Assembly (NCBI GenBank): GCA_945935945.1
Contig: CAMESA010000012.1
Span: forward strand, 1 to 17,093
Direction of reading: 5' to 3'
Source: an uncultured Mollicutes bacterium
GTDB lineage: Bacteria > Bacillota_I > Bacilli_A > RFN20 > CAG-826
Length of the DNA stretch: 17,093 bases
In this document: in pieces, positions 13,709 to 17,093 of the stretch
How positions within the stretch are numbered: the first letter of the stretch is position 1
Layout of the letters: the number at the start of each line of letters is the position of its first letter
The notes under the pieces: generated by a model
Databases searched by the model: none
What the model was told of the DNA's origin: nothing
Seen by the model: the letters and a program-made list of their open reading frames with translations, nothing else
Program-made: the position numbers and the translations under genes

Positions 13709-15116
13709 AATAATCAAATTTAGTTTTTGTTTTTGCTTTTGAAGTCTTACAGATCCAATAAGCAAATACGCATGATTCCATGATACAAATATCAATAGAC
13801 TCTTTTATTGTTTTAAATCCAAAACCACCATTTGTGCCGATCAACCTTTTTTGACAGTTACTTACTGAATTAGTTAACGATGGCTGGCCCATATGACATA
13901 TAGCCTTGTTTTCAAGGCCATTCATGAACGTTTCACTAGCCATTAATACTTCTTTAACTGTTGGGTAAATCGGCTTTATTTTGAGTTCTTTTGACTTGTA
14001 CGCTTGATTTAATATCTCTTGTTGTCCTTGAGAACAGTCAACAACTAACTTCTCGATATCTGCTTTGTTGCAAAAATCATAGATCCATTTATTGCCTTGA
14101 CTTTGTGGCCTACAAGTAAAGGTTTCAACGAAAACTTTTTCCCCTGATTTAACAGCTATAGTCAATGCTACGTTAGTTCCATCTTTGCCAAACTTAACGC
14201 CAGCGTAAATTCTGCCATTTAGTTCAGGTAGATTGTCTACTTTCAGTTCTTCCCATTGTCTACGACTTATAAAACTCTTCAGGTTGGATTTAGTCCAATA
14301 TCCTAAACGCTGAATGTTGAAGTCCAGATCATCAGTGCCAATCTCATCTTGAATTATTCTTTCTGTTAAAATAGTTCCCAATGATGGATTGGTTTGATAC
14401 CATAATTCAATATCGTTGACTGCACTTAGCTGATCTACACTCCATTCGGCCCATGCTGAGTTGTTGGTGTTACCACTCAATACATCTTTTCTAAACTTAC
14501 TAAAAACAGTACCACTTGATACCGGAGTATTGGGTGTTCCACAGAAAATCGTTTGTGGGTTCTTACTAGAAGACACCACATATTTAAGTGTAGTTTCTTG
14601 TGTATCTTTGTACTCCTGGGCTTCATCAATCACGAGCAAGTCGAAACCTTCTCCTAAACCACCTGTATCAGTTCTTGTTCTAAAAGATATAGATCCGTTA
14701 GTTTCAAACAATATGATCTGTTCCAAACCGTATTGTCTAGCAACTTTGAAGTCATCGCCTTCTTTTAAACCACTATCTGTTATAAGTTTAAGCAGCCTTT
14801 TGAATGCACTTGATGAAGTTGCTGTTCTATGAGCGGTATGAAGCATTGCTTCTCCATTGAAAAGTCCATAGATCTCTCTGATGGCCACAACTTCATTTTT
14901 TCCATTTCTTCGAGGAACAGAATAACCAAATTTAGTATGGACCCACAAGCCATCATCATTGTAGGCTAGAATATCGTTGATCAGTAGCTGCTGCCACTCC
15001 TGGGCGATTCTTCCACTTTTTTCATATAAGTCTATTGCTTCTTTGCCATGTGAATTAACATAAGGCAGTATTACTTCGTTCGTTGGAATTTGGCGACCTT
15101 TTCTTACGTCGCTCAT
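13707..15116 (-). CDS. Terminase large subunit (ATPase/nuclease)
   Basis: This 469-residue DNA-packaging motor cuts concatemers and pumps DNA into the prohead. The ATPase domain shows a Walker A-like VPRRNGKNE (67-75), Walker B LLVIDEAQE (160-168, with D164 and E165) and the coupling motif FCGTPN (191-196). The C-terminal nuclease domain has VVDCS (D360) and KESIDICIMES (D442, E447). The usual first nuclease motif GvDl reads GVKFGKDG here, with K308 where the aspartate is normally found and D312 nearby. The AGGAGGAG ribosome binding site fixes the ATG. Unusually, the gene follows the portal and minor head genes. Confidence 0.93.
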   Translation of the reverse strand: MSDVRKGRQIPTNEVILPYVNSHGKEAIDLYEKSGRIAQEWQQLLINDILAYNDDGLWVHTKFGYSVPRRNGKNEVVAIREIYGLFNGEAMLHTAHRTATSSSAFKRLLKLITDSGLKEGDDFKVARQYGLEQIILFETNGSISFRTRTDTGGLGEGFDLLVIDEAQEYKDTQETTLKYVVSSSKNPQTIFCGTPNTPVSSGTVFSKFRKDVLSGNTNNSAWAEWSVDQLSAVNDIELWYQTNPSLGTILTERIIQDEIGTDDLDFNIQRLGYWTKSNLKSFISRRQWEELKVDNLPELNGRIYAGVKFGKDGTNVALTIAVKSGEKVFVETFTCRPQSQGNKWIYDFCNKADIEKLVVDCSQGQQEILNQAYKSKELKIKPIYPTVKEVLMASETFMNGLENKAICHMGQPSLTNSVSNCQKRLIGTNGGFGFKTIKESIDICIMESCVFAYWICKTSKAKTKTKFDY

Positions 15117-15124
15117 AACTCCTC

Positions 15125-15799
15125 CTATTCAAATCTGCCTTTTCTAGTTTGTACTAAAGTTTTATTTGTTTTATAAATGATTTTACAGCCACACCCTTCG
15201 TGGCGCTCAAACATACCTCTATTTACTGCTTCATGATAAGGTACATCAACACCTGTGCGTTGCAAGCACCATTGACATTTCTGTGTTCGGTTCCTCAACC
15301 CAACTTCATCGTAGTATCTAGATACCGTTATTTGTATTCCGTTCTTTGACTGAAAACTAGCGTTGGAACGTATATTAGTATCTACGATTTTTAAATTTTG
15401 CGTTATTTGAGGAATTTCCAAACTTTTAACGATATCCAAGATATCCATTTCATTAGTGTTTGTTTTTTTCAACGCATCGATAGTTACTTCTTGCATCGAT
15501 TTCGTGAGGATAGGATTTAGATCAACTTCAATGGCTTTATTCATTGCTTTTTGCACAACTTCATAGGCTGAATTGATATATTTACGTTGTTCTTCTCCTA
15601 ATTGCCTCAAAAAAGGTACTAGATCTGTTCCCTCAGGAACACTCTCAAGACTCTTTACCATTAGTTCTGCAAGCCTTTTTGCATATTCCTCAACATCTTC
15701 TAAAGTTCCACCATTTTTTATTGATGATCTAAAGGTATTCAGCTTCTTATCGTTAAATACTAGATCTTTAAAGTTTTCTAAAACTTCTTTGACTTCCAT
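15125..15799 (-). CDS. MuF-like minor head protein
   Basis: This 224-residue protein is largely helical in its first two thirds. Its end carries a zinc-type cluster: CQWC (175-178) and FERHEGCGC (H200, C203, C205). Together with a position straight after the portal, this matches the phage Mu gpF / SPP1 gp7 minor head family, which is taken into the capsid and may travel with DNA on ejection. There is no fused toxin or enzyme domain at the C-terminus, unlike some MuF proteins. The ATG overlaps the portal stop (TAATG) by one base, so translation is coupled; a weak GGTGG lies 9 bases upstream. Confidence 0.8.
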   Translation of the reverse strand: MEVKEVLENFKDLVFNDKKLNTFRSSIKNGGTLEDVEEYAKRLAELMVKSLESVPEGTDLVPFLRQLGEEQRKYINSAYEVVQKAMNKAIEVDLNPILTKSMQEVTIDALKKTNTNEMDILDIVKSLEIPQITQNLKIVDTNIRSNASFQSKNGIQITVSRYYDEVGLRNRTQKCQWCLQRTGVDVPYHEAVNRGMFERHEGCGCKIIYKTNKTLVQTRKGRFE

Positions 15800-17061
15800 T
15801 AGAATGTACCACCATTTTGGCTAACCGGATCAATGCCAGTTAGATCTCGCATATTTTCACTTGTTATAAAGTTAGGAATTGCTTGATTGATTTTCACTAC
15901 TGCATCGCCAATAGCACCCATAGCGTTATAGTCAGGTGTGAATACTTGTTCCCACAATGGAATAGTATTGTATAGTTCACTTCGTTTGTATGGGAATTTA
16001 TCACGGATACAAGCCCCTAAATATCCAGCATTCAAAAAGCCAATGCCAAATTGCTTTTGGGCTTTTCTTGCTTCCAAGCGTAGATTTTCATGTGAAGCCC
16101 TGATAGCTTCTTCACTAGATGGATTAGATGTTGTAAAGCCTAGATCTTCAATAGTAAGTCCGGTTTCTCCTGCAAATAAAGAAGCTTGTGTTTTGATTTC
16201 TTCCAAATAAGGTGTCATTGCAGCCTGACTAAATTGTCCAACTTTTGGCTCTTTACCGTCCTCTCCCATCGTGATCTGTAGGAATTTACTCATTGACGCT
16301 TTATTAGCGTTCAACATCTCAGTATTGTTGTCAGTAATTAAATACTTTTGAGGAAAGGAATATACTTCACTGCAAATAGCCATATTAACTAAAGTATCCT
16401 TTGCGTTATCCTGATAACTCATACAAGATCGGCTGATACGGCTATGGCCGAAAGGCCTAATTGCGTCTGGTCTATTGATGATCGGTACCAATAAAGGATA
16501 AGGTGCAGTATTGTAGACCTCTTCCGGATCTAATTCAATATAGTCCTTATTTAGATCATCAAATAACTTCCTGAAGAATGTTGTTTTCCCTGACTCGAAA
16601 TAAGCTTCGAGTATTGGATAACCAAATTCATCACGATCCAATATGGCGTACCCTTCTTTAAGCATTCCTGTAGTATCATCGATAATACCAGTAGCGTTGT
16701 AGCCATCAATGACTTGGAATTTTGGATCTCCTTCGATATCAGCGCTGATGTAAATAAAGCTACATGATGATATCAAAGCCGAAAGTATAGCACTGGAATA
16801 AAGTATATCAGCGTTGTTCAATGCGTAGATACTGTTTAGGTTGTAGTTATCATTTCTAAAGCCTCTAAACTGTAGTCTATCAGCTAACCTATCAACCGCT
16901 TTATTACACCAACCCATTTGCTGACTAAATTTGTAAGCCATCTCTTGAGGAACGAATAAATTCCTAGGCAGATGCTTATCTTTCATTTCATAATAGTCAT
17001 ACCTCAGCTTAATTCGAGGCTGTTTGGAAGCAAGTTGTGCTTTCAAGTACTGTAAACTCAT
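15799..17061 (-). CDS. Portal protein (SPP1 gp6-like)
   Basis: This 420-residue protein should form the dodecameric ring at one capsid vertex through which DNA enters and leaves. NLFVPQEMAYKFSQQMGWCN (34-53) and VDRLADRLQFRGF are characteristic of SPP1-type portals of Bacillota phages. So is the block around YNATGIIDDTTGMLKEGYAI, and the C-terminal NPSSEEAIRASHENLRLEAR segment is the conserved tail of the family. The AAGGAG ribosome binding site fixes the ATG at 17061. Bases 17062-17093 hold only the end of a preceding gene, too short to identify; a small terminase subunit would be expected there or further upstream. Confidence 0.92.
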   Translation of the reverse strand: MSLQYLKAQLASKQPRIKLRYDYYEMKDKHLPRNLFVPQEMAYKFSQQMGWCNKAVDRLADRLQFRGFRNDNYNLNSIYALNNADILYSSAILSALISSCSFIYISADIEGDPKFQVIDGYNATGIIDDTTGMLKEGYAILDRDEFGYPILEAYFESGKTTFFRKLFDDLNKDYIELDPEEVYNTAPYPLLVPIINRPDAIRPFGHSRISRSCMSYQDNAKDTLVNMAICSEVYSFPQKYLITDNNTEMLNANKASMSKFLQITMGEDGKEPKVGQFSQAAMTPYLEEIKTQASLFAGETGLTIEDLGFTTSNPSSEEAIRASHENLRLEARKAQKQFGIGFLNAGYLGACIRDKFPYKRSELYNTIPLWEQVFTPDYNAMGAIGDAVVKINQAIPNFITSENMRDLTGIDPVSQNGGTF

Positions 17062-17093
17062 AATTTATCTCCTTTCAGCGAAAAATATTCGCA

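Noticed and set aside
17058..17093. A partial upstream gene running into the portal start
   Set aside because: Two frames stay open from the edge (ending at 17058 or 17075), but 32 bases do not show which is real, so I did not list it as a gene.
1..17093. tRNA, rRNA, CRISPR arrays or insertion sequences
   Set aside because: I saw no cloverleaf, rRNA-like segment, transposase other than the integrase, or terminal inverted repeats of an IS element.

Overview
This window is part of a temperate siphovirus (long, non-contractile tail) of a low-GC Gram-positive host, most likely a member of the Bacillota. The DNA is A+T-rich, nearly every gene has an AGGAGG-type ribosome binding site, and the protein set (large serine integrase, SPP1/HK97-type head genes, Dit, Gp37-like tail protein, r1t-type holin, M23 lysin) is typical of Bacillota phages. 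I cannot name the genus from the sequence alone.

Layout. Left end (1-1395, + strand): the tail of a gene that looks like a small phage repressor, overlapped by a large serine integrase. At 1404-1451 lies a symmetric element built like a serine-integrase attP site. Positions 1472-2143 (- strand) hold a two-gene cassette of unknown proteins with its own promoter, a palindromic operator-like element and a terminator. From 2184 to the right end everything is on the - strand and forms one long late operon, read right to left: portal, MuF-like minor head protein, large terminase, scaffold, major capsid, four head-tail and tail-completion proteins, major tail protein, a tail chaperone pair joined by a -1 frameshift, tape measure, Dit, Gp37-like protein, a fibre or receptor-binding protein, a small tail protein, a 24-residue membrane micro-ORF, a two-domain lysin, an r1t-like holin and a second membrane protein. 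A strong hairpin at 2184-2204 ends it.

How it works together. The late operon makes the head, packages DNA, builds the tail and lyses the host. Expression within it appears tuned by a hairpin after the capsid gene, two hairpins before the scaffold gene, many start/stop overlaps and one slippery frameshift site. The integrase and attP handle integration. Because integrase, attP and the end of the lysis module are adjacent, with phage-type genes on both sides, the sequence reads as the free or circular phage map (or a tandem lysogen) and not as a simple prophage, where attP would be split between the two ends.

The most notable points are the intact attP-like palindrome, the independent cassette beside it, the peptidase/phosphodiester-glycosidase lysin fusion, the frameshift site, the micro-ORF in front of the lysin, and the large terminase lying after the portal and minor head genes.
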